Assembly (NCBI RefSeq): GCF_001625655.1
Contig: NZ_AUYB01000092.1
Span: forward strand, 112,318-176,317
Source of the DNA: Pseudoalteromonas luteoviolacea DSM 6061
GTDB taxonomy: Bacteria; Pseudomonadota; Gammaproteobacteria; Enterobacterales; Alteromonadaceae
Direction: 5' to 3'
DNA: 64,000 nt
Shown here: positions 36,252-44,760 of the stretch, in pieces
Layout: each line of letters starts with the position of its first letter
Numbering within the stretch: position 1 is the stretch's first letter
The notes under the pieces: model-generated
What the model was told of the DNA's origin: nothing
The model's input: only the letters and a program-made list of their open reading frames with translations
Database searches by the model: none
Position numbers and translations under genes: made by a program

Positions 36252-38825
36252 ATGCTGATAGTAAACGACAGTATATTATGCGATGTGGCGTTTTTATCTT
36301 CTGATATTGAGCTAAAACAAGCGCAATTGAGTGATGAGAAATCTTCAACTGGGCAGGTTCTGAGGTTGTACAACAGTGTGCGGGCTTTTCAACCCTATAT
36401 TTTTCGTAACCTCAGAAATGAAGACATTACTTATCAAGCAAAGGCATTTGGGTATAGTGACAGTACAACTGTTAAATCTGTGCTCTCACGCCTTGCAAAC
36501 ACATATTTGGAGTGGCAAGGCAGCCACTTTGAAGTAAAGCCTCATAGATTGGAACAATGGTTAGAATTACTGTCTCTAACCGATGGTAGTTGGATCATTG
36601 CGCAAGCGTATGCAGATCTTGCCAGAGATCACGGAATCAGCCCTCAAGATATTTTAAATTGCGTGGTTGAGTGGCAATGTCCCCATGCATTAGCAAATGA
36701 TCGGGCGGGAAAACGTTTTGCCGACAACCATGTACATTTGGGTGGTCACGGTCATACTGGGCCTTCGATGTTGAGCTTTGCCTTGTATGGTGAATCTATT
36801 AAAGACAAGCGTTGGCCAACGCGGCCTGAGTATACTCTGTTTGAAAGTGGACTTTTGAGTAAAGCAGAGTTGCCCGCTTGGAGTTATCAATTGTCGAGTA
36901 GGTTGGTCGAGTATGCGTTTAGTGGAGACCCAGATGTGTTATGTGTTGACTTAAAACACCTCTCCTTTGATAGCGATACATGTAACGCGCTATATTTTTT
37001 GACTACAAATAAAGCCAGCACACTGGCACAGCAAGCGATGTTGCAATCTCATTGTAAACCAGTGCGTTCGGATGTCCGTTGGTTACTCTTTTGTTTAGGC
37101 ATACTCAGTATCGATGAGCCGGGCCAAGCGGTGGCGGACAGCTTTATACGCGTTTCGAATGTACTCAGAAACTATATGATAGTGTGGGGCACGGGCCTCG
37201 GTCAGTTTGTTGAGTCGTTTGGGTTTTCTGGGCGTAAACAAAGCTCTTCACAGCACCAAAATAATACGCGCCTTGATGCCTTAGTATCAGACATAGATCA
37301 GAGAACGTATCGAGAGTTTCGTGTGGCACCCGGTTTGGTTGTCACCGAGAAAGGCGGAGTGTCTACCAAAGGACTACAAAAAGGACTCGAGGCAGCTTTA
37401 AAGCATGCGTTGGCAGAGAACATACACTTTGTTATTCATTTTTCGCGCTCAATTAAAAAAGGTCGCTCTGCAAGAGAGGATAAGTTTCAAAGCCAAGTTC
37501 GCCAAGAGTTAAGAAGACAAGTCGCAGCACTTCAACAATTTAAGGGCTCTGTGAACTTTTCGGACTCAGAAGTGGGGGCATTTGATCTTAAACGTCGCGG
37601 TATTGAAAGTCGCAATATTGATCTGAGAAAAGCGATAAGAGGTTATGATGTTGCCGGAAATGAAAATGAATTGCCCATCGAAACATTTGCGCCTGCATTA
37701 AGGGTAATAAGAAGCGCCAAACACCCGACTGTAAGCATGTATAGTAAACGCTTTGTACGACCATTTTTAACTGTGCATTCTGGTGAAGATTATAGCCATT
37801 TGCTAAGTGGCTTGAGAGCCATTGATGAAGCGGTGCTATTTTGCGATTTTAAAATGGGTGATCGGCTAGGTCATGCTTTGGCACTAGGTGTTATGCCAAT
37901 AGCCTGGGCGACACGACAAAAAACTGCATACATTAGCTTGGGTGACCACCTCGATAACCTAGTTTGGTGTTATCAAAAAGCGTTAGAGGTCACACAACAT
38001 GCACCAGAATTTGCGGGTGTTTTGCAATTGTTGCAAGACAAAATTCACTATTGGTCGATGCACTTATTCAAAGACAATGACCACAAATATATGGTCAGAG
38101 ATCTTTTTGAAGCATGGAAACTAAGGCGAAACTGTCCAGAAACCCACGACCTTGAAGCAAGTACTGATTCTTCCCCCCATATTGAACACCTTAATCCATT
38201 ACATAAGGACTGGATTATTGACTTTGACAAACGAACGACTTTTGGAGTTTCTGATGTGGCGTTTAAACTTTGGAAAAAGTATACGACTGCACATCTTGTA
38301 AAAGACCATTATTATGAGGCTCGAGAGCAAACAGTCATCGTACATTGTGAGCCACAGCATGGAGAAGAACCATTTAAGGTTGAAGATGGCATATTTTACG
38401 ACTCGGTATCTAAAGCTGAGCTCAATTTGTACGAAGCTATTCAAGATATGCAAATGGAAAAATATGCCGCACAGGGGGTTATTTTAGAAGCATGCCCGAC
38501 ATCCAACATTTATATTGGGCGCTTTGAGCATTACCATGAACACCCTGTATTTAGGTGGGATCCACCCAATCAAACTTTGCTCGAAAAAGGCAGTGAATAT
38601 AACCGATACGGCCTGAGAAAAGGGTCAATCACTGTTTGTGTAAATACGGATGATGCAGCCCTTATGCCGACAACAATTCAAAACGAGCACCGTTTATTAC
38701 AAAAAGCGGCAGTGGAATATCACGACGTTGGCGTGAATAAAGCCGAAGACTGGATCGAAAGAATGCGACGTAAAGGGTTGGAAATATTCACCAGTAATCA
38801 CCTCGACTGGGTAAATGGCTTATAG
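36252..38825 (+). CDS. rdrB: RdrB, adenosine deaminase-like effector of RADAR
   Basis: The 857-residue protein contains a divergent metal-dependent adenosine-deaminase fold: DNHVHLGGH with the HxH zinc pair (about 159-161), VHSGEDY (about 507-513), MGDRLGHALALG and VNTDDAAL (about 796-803) with the late metal-binding Asp. These are the conserved ADA metal and catalytic segments, with large insertions characteristic of RdrB. Known RdrB converts adenosine-type substrates (RNA or ATP/dATP) to inosine forms on infection, stopping phage propagation. It starts 3 bases after rdrA. Confidence 0.9.
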   Translation: MLIVNDSILCDVAFLSSDIELKQAQLSDEKSSTGQVLRLYNSVRAFQPYIFRNLRNEDITYQAKAFGYSDSTTVKSVLSRLANTYLEWQGSHFEVKPHRLEQWLELLSLTDGSWIIAQAYADLARDHGISPQDILNCVVEWQCPHALANDRAGKRFADNHVHLGGHGHTGPSMLSFALYGESIKDKRWPTRPEYTLFESGLLSKAELPAWSYQLSSRLVEYAFSGDPDVLCVDLKHLSFDSDTCNALYFLTTNKASTLAQQAMLQSHCKPVRSDVRWLLFCLGILSIDEPGQAVADSFIRVSNVLRNYMIVWGTGLGQFVESFGFSGRKQSSSQHQNNTRLDALVSDIDQRTYREFRVAPGLVVTEKGGVSTKGLQKGLEAALKHALAENIHFVIHFSRSIKKGRSAREDKFQSQVRQELRRQVAALQQFKGSVNFSDSEVGAFDLKRRGIESRNIDLRKAIRGYDVAGNENELPIETFAPALRVIRSAKHPTVSMYSKRFVRPFLTVHSGEDYSHLLSGLRAIDEAVLFCDFKMGDRLGHALALGVMPIAWATRQKTAYISLGDHLDNLVWCYQKALEVTQHAPEFAGVLQLLQDKIHYWSMHLFKDNDHKYMVRDLFEAWKLRRNCPETHDLEASTDSSPHIEHLNPLHKDWIIDFDKRTTFGVSDVAFKLWKKYTTAHLVKDHYYEAREQTVIVHCEPQHGEEPFKVEDGIFYDSVSKAELNLYEAIQDMQMEKYAAQGVILEACPTSNIYIGRFEHYHEHPVFRWDPPNQTLLEKGSEYNRYGLRKGSITVCVNTDDAALMPTTIQNEHRLLQKAAVEYHDVGVNKAEDWIERMRRKGLEIFTSNHLDWVNGL

Positions 38826-39181
38826 CTGCAATCGTTCGCTAATAGTATGAATTTAATTGCGGGCTAAGCCCGCGATTGCTTTGGCTTTTTTATTTAACCG
38901 AGATACATGCTGGCTATTTGCACTTATTTGCTAACGCTCAGGTTAATTTTGGTCTCAAAGGCATAGCGCCATGCACATTAACTGACATTACTTTTTATAA
39001 TATACTCGTAAAAATCATACTGTTAAGGTAGGTTTACCGTAATTAACCTTGCTTTCACTTAGTTTTTCTTGTTCAAACTAGTGGTCTCTTTTAACAATAC
39101 TCGGGCAGCTTAAGTAATTGATTGTAAGTTAATTTACTGGCTGTGAATTGGATTCTACAAAATGATTTTACGAGTATAAAA
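38826..39181. other. Intergenic region after RADAR
   Basis: About 350 bases with no credible gene. A GCGGGC-TAA-GCCCGC hairpin (38859-38873) follows the rdrB stop but is separated from its T run, so it is at best a weak terminator. The region separates the RADAR operon from the secreted DM9 protein. Confidence 0.45.
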
Positions 39182-39745
39182 ATGAAGAAAAACACACTAT
39201 CAAGTCTATGTTTTTTAGCGGCATCTTTAGTAATAAGTGGTTCAGCTTTAGCTTATTCTGATCCTAGCACGTGGCGCTATGACACCGGATGGAAACTGAA
39301 AAGCCAAGCTACAGCGAATGATGGCTCAGGCGTATACGCCGGTCAGCATGACCCAAGCTCGCCAGTTTATGTTTGCCGTCATTCAAACCTACCAGGCAAA
39401 GCGGTAAACGGTAAGTGTTACATCAGTTATCGTGGTCGTGAATACGGCACCCACAACTACAAGTCGCTACTCACTAAGTTTGGAAATCTTGTTTGGGACC
39501 GCCGTTTACATGGCCCTTATGTGCCTGGCGCACTACCAAATAACATTAGATCCAATGCTGTGGTAGGCGGCAATGAAGGGTTTGATGTGTTTATTTGCAA
39601 AGGGAAACACGGCCAACATACTGTAGTGGGTAAGTTTGTTCGTGGTCATGGTTGCTACTACGGTCAAGGTGGCCGCGAATTCTTGTTAAAAGTGAGCGAT
39701 GACAACTTCTCGGTATTAACCGACAGAGCAAGCTGGTCACGCTAA
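39182..39745 (+). CDS. Secreted DM9/DUF3421-like repeat protein
   Basis: The ATG at 39182 gives 187 residues with a textbook signal peptide (MKKN..., cut near ALA). The mature part has two related segments: one around GKAVNGKCYISYRGREYGTH and one around GGNEGFDVFICKG with GKFVRGHGCYYGQGGREF. The pattern of glycine-rich, Cys-containing beta strands with a late GGxE matches DM9 (DUF3421) repeats, known as lectin-like domains in insects and molluscs and present in a few bacteria. It may bind a surface glycan. No neighbour shares its function. Confidence 0.62.
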   Translation: MKKNTLSSLCFLAASLVISGSALAYSDPSTWRYDTGWKLKSQATANDGSGVYAGQHDPSSPVYVCRHSNLPGKAVNGKCYISYRGREYGTHNYKSLLTKFGNLVWDRRLHGPYVPGALPNNIRSNAVVGGNEGFDVFICKGKHGQHTVVGKFVRGHGCYYGQGGREFLLKVSDDNFSVLTDRASWSR

Positions 39746-39789
39746 TATCGTGGTAAAAATTAACCGTATCCATATCAAGCTCCGTCATT

Positions 39790-39810
39790 AACCCCTTGAC
39801 GGGGCTTTTT
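39790..39810 (+). terminator. Rho-independent terminator after the DM9 protein gene
   Basis: ACCCC-TTGAC-GGGG with a short CTTTTT tail, between convergent genes. The stem is short, so moderate confidence. Confidence 0.6.
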
Positions 39811-39825
39811 CGCGATTTGTTATGT

Positions 39826-40332
39826 TTAACTGGTGCAGTAAAACCCCTCATGATAAGTAACATTGCCTTTAGGCATATCGCAACCAAAACTCTGAGATTG
39901 AAAATACTCAGCTGGCACACCTTCTAAGACCATGCTTGGCTCAGCTTTAAAGCCAAATCGCCCGTAATAGTTCGGATCGCCCAGCACTACACAGCCCTCA
40001 GCATTGCTTGACCTTAGATTTAAAAGCGCCTGATTAATAAGCTTGGAACCAATTCCTTGACCCTGATATTTAGGTAAAACAGAAACCGGACCCAACCCAA
40101 ACCAATTGGATGAACCGTTTGATATCTCTACAGGGGATACCGCTACATGACCAATGATTTTGCCTTCAAACTCCGCCACCAAAGACACGGTAAGTACGCC
40201 AGCTTCACGTAGGGCTCCAACAACAAAGTGCTCGCAGTGGTTTGAATGTTCAACGTTGGCAAATGCCTGTTTGGTGATAGATGTAATCTCTTTTATATCT
40301 ACATCATGCTCAGTTCGGATAGTGATATTCAT
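39826..40332 (-). CDS. GNAT family N-acetyltransferase
   Basis: The ATG at 40332 (168 residues) follows GGAG; an upstream in-frame ATG is unsupported. The acetyl-CoA-binding motif A is clear (GLGPVSVLPKYQGQGIGSKL, about 82-101), with a preceding beta-strand GKIIGHVAVSP and a late GDPNYYGRFGF segment. It matches the YhbS-like group of GNAT enzymes. Acceptor substrate unknown. Confidence 0.88.
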   Translation of the reverse strand: MNITIRTEHDVDIKEITSITKQAFANVEHSNHCEHFVVGALREAGVLTVSLVAEFEGKIIGHVAVSPVEISNGSSNWFGLGPVSVLPKYQGQGIGSKLINQALLNLRSSNAEGCVVLGDPNYYGRFGFKAEPSMVLEGVPAEYFQSQSFGCDMPKGNVTYHEGFYCTS

Positions 40333-40740
40333 TGTTTGCTCCTGAATATACAAAGTTGATAAAGCGAGGGAAGGGCCCCTCCTCAAGAAAAGAGCAAACT
40401 GTAAACTATAAAGCCATAGACAGGTCAACGAGGTTATTAATTAATCATTATGTAACTGCCCCGATTTTTGTACAGCTCATTCGTATAATTATGTGAATTG
40501 ATTCAAAAGAGTCGGGTAGGTTTGATCGTAGTTCAGACCTTTATAAAGTGAAACGTCTACATGCCTAATAATACGAAAATTTTCCTAACGTAGAATTTTT
40601 CAGAATTAAGATAGCTCCTTGAGTGCATAGCTTGATTACAGTGAGTTGAGGCCGAAGATGTTTACCTTATCCTTTCTAATCTTTCAAAAAGTGCCTGCCC
40701 AGTTTTTCTTTTACTTGCTGCGACCTTAAATGCGCAAGCT
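40333..40740. other. Intergenic region with no gene recognised
   Basis: About 400 bases between the acetyltransferase start and the remnant at 40769-41066. No reading frame with a start and ribosome site is convincing. Confidence 0.45.
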
Positions 40741-40768
40741 TGATGCGTTATATGCCTATAACACCCTT

Positions 40769-41066
40769 TTGTTTTTGTCTTACTTTTTACTAGTAAATTT
40801 GATTTTTGCAGAAAGTTGTCCGTCTGTTGCGAAATCCCATATTGGTAACTCTTGTTGATGGAAATAAGCTGAATGGACCTTAAAGCTAATATGTTCTAGC
40901 AAAATTGACCCATAGTAAGCTTTCTAATCGTTGTAGCGCTATGTACAATGGGAAAAACTATGTTGTTCACTCTGCTATGGGTAATCATGCTATTATTGAG
41001 CTTAAGACCAAAGGTAGTAGCATCTATTATGGCCCTTTTAATAAAGCGTACCTTAACGGCATATAA
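40769..41066 (+). pseudogene. Broken gene for a small secreted protein, next to an attC site
   Basis: One frame from TTG 40769 gives a signal-like segment (LFLSYFLLVNLIFA then ESCPSVAKSHIGNSC) and stops at about 40857. A second frame from 40941 encodes MYNGKNYVVHSAMGNHAIIE and ends in GPFNKAYLNGI, stopping at 41066 inside the attC site. Together they look like the two ends of one small exported protein split by a frameshift. The stop codon overlapping attC is the usual arrangement of an integron cassette gene. No ribosome site is clear, so this is tentative. Confidence 0.45.
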
Positions 41067-41165
41067 CAAACTGTTCAAAAAAAGTGGGCAAAGGTCTGTT
41101 GGCTGGTTTTGCAACACTTCGTATTATAGCCAACCAAGTTTTGCCTTGTAATATAGGCGTTAAAT
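41061..41165 (+). other. Integron attC recombination site
   Basis: The 105-base segment begins ATATAACAAAC (R''-like) and ends GGCGTTAAAT with the R' core GTTAAAT matching GTTRRRY. Internally it folds: GGCAAA pairs TTTGCC, TTGGCT pairs AGCCAA, and the outer TAAC...GTTA ends pair. This imperfect-inverted-repeat layout is that of the Vibrio VCR/attC type. The cut site would be G41159|T41160. A cassette gene starts 20 bases later. Confidence 0.75.
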
Positions 41166-41179
41166 TTAAAGCAGGTACC

Positions 41180-41491
41180 ATGAAAAAATTATTTATAGCC
41201 CTACTTACTTTACTCCCTGTATTGGCAAGCGCTCAGGATATCAATTGTAAAGGCACGGTTACTTGGGTGATGGATTACCCATCGCAGTGTAATGGTAATA
41301 CAGCTTTCAAGACATCAGGCTCAAATGGAAAATGGATTTGTCCACCTTCAGATAAAGGTAATGCCATAGCTTTAGCCGCACTTGCAGCGGGTAAAAGTCT
41401 AGATGTGTATATTGATAGTCAAAATGGCGCTATTAATTGCTCTGCACTCCCTCACTACGTGCAAGCAAGATACATAATTATTAACCCATAG
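41180..41491 (+). CDS. Small secreted protein, probable integron cassette gene
   Basis: ATG 41180 gives 103 residues with a signal peptide (MKKLFIALLTLLPVLASA, cut before Q). The mature part has paired cysteines (CKGTVTW, QCNG, WICPP, INCSA) suggesting disulphides. No domain recognised. It begins 15 bases after the attC site, as expected for a cassette gene. No downstream attC is seen, so the cassette may be truncated. Confidence 0.65.
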   Translation: MKKLFIALLTLLPVLASAQDINCKGTVTWVMDYPSQCNGNTAFKTSGSNGKWICPPSDKGNAIALAALAAGKSLDVYIDSQNGAINCSALPHYVQARYIIINP

Positions 41492-41628
41492 CAAATGTAG
41501 CAAAGCCTTACATGGGGTAAACCCATGAAGGCGGCGTGATATGCCCAGGGAAGAATTGTGGATTTCATCAAAGCTATCCTATTTAGGTTACAATTTAAGA
41601 ATCTAGCAAAGCAAATTGTATTTTCTCT

Positions 41629-41766
41629 ATGTTTATAGGATTTTTATTTTTTGCTTTAGCTGGATTTTTAATGCTTTATGGGAACGAAATAGGACAGGCA
41701 CAAATTAATCGCCTAAAATTAGCTTTTAGACTACTGTTTAAACATCCAGTTCAAGGTGGAGCTTAG
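41629..41766 (+). CDS. Hypothetical 45-residue membrane peptide
   Basis: A short frame from ATG 41629 encodes one hydrophobic segment (FIGFLFFALAGFLMLYG) and a basic amphipathic tail. No good ribosome site precedes it. It could be a small membrane protein or chance. Confidence 0.3.
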   Translation: MFIGFLFFALAGFLMLYGNEIGQAQINRLKLAFRLLFKHPVQGGA

Positions 41767-42198
41767 GTTGGAATGACAAGAGCAAGGACAGCATTGATAG
41801 CTTTGTCGTCGACATTATCTGTGATACCTAAAGACGGTGCTGCCTTGCTTCGGTTATCAATGTCACAGCTTCTTGTTCAAATTCTGCCGCGTAACTCTGC
41901 TTGTTCGTTTTGTCATTTCACACTTCAATAATTGGATTATATTGCATTATCAAAGAGTCCTGTTTTATTAAAGCAGACCCCTTTTAACACATACATACCG
42001 TATACAGGTGATCAAAAGTTTGACGGTGAGTGATATGGAGCTTACTTATGATTCTTGCATGGCATCTTATGAGGAAAATTGAAATTAGCAATATAGACTA
42101 TATTGGCAGGCGGTGACTTGGAAATATAGTAGGAACGTGATGTCTATTAATTGAACAGAACGGGCGCCACATTCAACCAAAATTAAAAAGGAATTATG
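41767..42198. other. Intergenic region with no gene recognised
   Basis: About 430 bases of mixed composition; no frame with a signal, ribosome site or recognisable motif. I see no attC-like fold here. Confidence 0.4.
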
Positions 42199-42951
42199 AT
42201 GATTAATAAAATAGCTTTAATGTGTGCTGTAGTTTCTATGTCAGCCGTTTCCAATGAAGTGATCTACGATACAGATGCGCAAGCAGGTATTAGTACGCAA
42301 TATACACATGGTCCCATTAGTGAAGTTCAGGTGCAAAGCCGCAGTGCATTACACCTTTCTGCGCGGTTTTTTGTCACGGATGCGGATGTAAACTGCCCCA
42401 ATGCGCAAGTAATAAATGAAAATACATGGCAAGTGTTGGCAGAGTTACCTGTACAAGGGAATACTGCTATTACAGGCACATTACCCGGTGGTTTTGAGAG
42501 CATGCCTAAGTCTTTACAAATTACTTGTTATAGTGACAGTAAAACCTATACGGTACACCATAAAATCCCCGCTGCACCGACCATTAACTGGGAAAGTCAG
42601 GTGGCAGTATCAGGTTGGGTAAATGGTAGTCATGCTGGGTATTATGAAAATATAAATTATGTATCAGCAGCCTTCGTAAATAATAATGCACCAGATGGTC
42701 AGTGCACTTTTTCGAATTTAGTAGGGCAAGCCCCCAATGTTATTGAAAGCAAACAAGGGCTGGCTTTTAACAGTGCACATTTTACTACCGAAGGCACGGT
42801 TTTAGCGGATGGACAATATGTATATAGATACGTTGTATCTGAAATTATTTGCAAAAATGCAGGTGGCACTACGCGTGCTGTTGAAGCCTGGGACTTAGGT
42901 TATGATCATAGCCCAGCACCAGATCGAGATTATACAGTTTATTCTTATTAA
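42199..42951 (+). CDS. Secreted hypothetical protein
   Basis: The second of two adjacent ATGs (42199) is better spaced from AAGGA. The 250-residue product has a signal peptide (cut near SAVS) and beta-rich sequence with three to four cysteines; no named domain. It lies among small exported-protein genes between RADAR and an IS30-type element. Confidence 0.6.
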   Translation: MINKIALMCAVVSMSAVSNEVIYDTDAQAGISTQYTHGPISEVQVQSRSALHLSARFFVTDADVNCPNAQVINENTWQVLAELPVQGNTAITGTLPGGFESMPKSLQITCYSDSKTYTVHHKIPAAPTINWESQVAVSGWVNGSHAGYYENINYVSAAFVNNNAPDGQCTFSNLVGQAPNVIESKQGLAFNSAHFTTEGTVLADGQYVYRYVVSEIICKNAGGTTRAVEAWDLGYDHSPAPDRDYTVYSY

Positions 42952-42993
42952 CTTTGCGTGTTAAGAAAGGCTAACTACTAAACTTTAGATTGT

Positions 42994-43020
42994 GTAGAGG
43001 CTGTTATAAAGCCTCTACTT
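42994..43020 (+). terminator. Possible terminator
   Basis: GTAGAGGC / GCCTCTAC form a perfect 8-bp stem 43 bases after the stop codon; the following TTATT is only weakly T-rich. Confidence 0.5.
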
Positions 43021-43104
43021 ATTCTAATGCAGACTGAATTCGATTAAGGCTTTGTGGTTATGTTGACATATTCTGTCAATTATCTAATCCTGATTTCAGA
43101 TAAT

Positions 43105-44160
43105 AAGTGCGACACTCATAGAAAGGCGTAGATGAGGAAGCCAACTGCCGAAAGTGGTACGCTCTTCTCGCCAAAGAAACAAGCAATACTACTATGAGTT
43201 ATCAGCAGTTGACCGAGGGGAGAAGATACCAGATTTCTGCCCTTTTGGAACTAGGAATTTCAATCTCCGAAATAGCAAAAAAAGTGAAGTGCCACCGTGC
43301 AACGGTGTATCGTGAACTGAAAAGAAATCAAACGCATGGGCAATATTGCCCTCAAAATGCGCATGCTTATTTTGTTAAAAGGCGTGAGGCTGCTCGCAAG
43401 TATCGGATACCGCCTCAGCGCATGGAATATGTTTGCTTTCTGCTTAGTATCGATTGGAGTCCTGAGCAAATTTCCAATGTGCTTACAAGCGTAGGTGAAA
43501 CCGTCAGCCATGAGTGGATTTATCGTTATATAGCCCGAGATAAATTTCGAGGTGGCAAGCTCTATCGCCATTTAAGACAAGGACATAAGCGATATCGTAG
43601 AGGCTTAAAAGATAAGGCGCCAACGATTAAAAATGCGGTATCAATTGATGAGCGACCAGTGATTGTTGAAAGTCGAGAACGATTTGGCGATTGGGAAATT
43701 GACACAGTGTTAGGTAAACATGGAACTGGCGCGATAGTGACCATCTTAGAGCGAAAAAGTCGTTTTTATTTAGCGAAAAAAGTGCCATCAAAATCGGCTG
43801 ATGCAGTCACAAAGGCGACAATAGAGATGCTTATGCCATTTAAAGAGTGCGTACACACAATCACAGCAGATAATGGAGGAGAATTTGCAGGACATGCGCA
43901 GATTGGCGCAGCACTGGATACTAAAATATATTTTGCGCACCCATATAGCTCTGAGAGCGAGGTGCAAACGAAAACGCAAATGGTCTATTGAGGCAATATG
44001 TGAAAAAGGGTGTGGATTTAAGACAAGTTACAGATGAAGATATTCAGTTCGCTCAATCAAGGATTAACTACCGCCCCAGAAAGTGTTTAGGGTTCAAGCA
44101 ACCAGCCATTATTTTTAAAGAACACGGTATGGCTGCTTGATATTAAAGAGTGTCGCACTT
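43105..44160 (+). mobile_element. IS30-family insertion sequence
   Basis: Perfect 13-bp terminal inverted repeats, AAGTGCGACACTC (43105-43117) and its complement (44148-44160), bound a 1056-bp element containing an IS30-type transposase. No target-site duplication is visible at the edges, so the element may be old or the flanks rearranged. Confidence 0.88.
43194..44140 (+). pseudogene. IS30-family transposase, frameshifted
   Basis: The first 265 codons encode an N-terminal helix-turn-helix (ISEIAKKVKCHRATVYRELK) and the start of the DDE domain (DWEIDTVLGK; ITADNGGEFAGH). A one-base loss near 43965 puts the conserved ERGANENANGLLRQY segment, with the third catalytic Glu, in another frame; the rest (GVDLRQVTDEDIQFAQSRIN, CLGFKQPA) is readable to the stop at 44140. 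Without frameshifting the enzyme lacks its catalytic Glu. Confidence 0.88.
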
Positions 44161-44760
44161 CGGAGTTGAATTCGGGATTTATTATCTTGGTATGAATATA
44201 TTATCCATATAAAATTAGGCTGGTCTACTACGCCATTTAATTATTATTTATTTGTCCTGCAATGGTATATTCATCGGCCAGCTTGTTTACCTCGTCAGAT
44301 TCAAAGGGGTTAATATCATAAAGGACGCCCTAAATTGTTAACCAGACTCTAATTAATGGGTAATGTACTTCATTAATTTATTACCTGTGATTATAAATGT
44401 GTAATTTGAATTGCAACATAAGTTGTTGATTTTAATGTTGAGTGTTAGGTTTTTTAGTGGCTGGATTTCGTATGGTAACCCTATTTAGCGTTTTAAATAC
44501 TTAATTCTCGACAGGTTGTATTGTTTTTTGTTTTTATGACCTCATATTATTATCAATAAATTTTTTCATATTGCGCGATGAGGTATATGGGTTGAAAGTA
44601 GTATGTGAAAATGATTATCAACCTTATAGAAGTCTGCCGAACTCCATATCAATGAAACTTAATTGTTATGTTTAGAAGGGCCCACATTTATAGTTTTATC
44701 GGCCGCAGGCAGTATATAAGAAAATTTTAAAACCGTTACAATACAAGGATACTTAACTAC
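44161..44760. other. Intergenic region of about 600 bases
   Basis: AT-rich sequence with no convincing gene. The promoter of the hydrolase gene at 44761 must lie here; its ribosome site is AAGGAT. Confidence 0.45.

Noticed and set aside
33600..38825. Alternative reading of the two large genes as an unrelated ATPase plus metabolic adenosine deaminase
   Set aside because: Ordinary ADA enzymes are about 330-350 residues; the sizes, gene order and membrane gene fit RADAR much better.
40588..40753. Possible second attC ending at GCGTTATAT (40745-40753)
   Set aside because: The only candidate partner (CTAACG near 40588) is about 165 bases away and internal pairing is poor.
40948..41151. 67-residue plus-strand frame MGKTMLFTL...
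   Set aside because: Out of frame with the better remnant ending at 41066 and running through the attC site; hydrophobic start is a by-product of frame.
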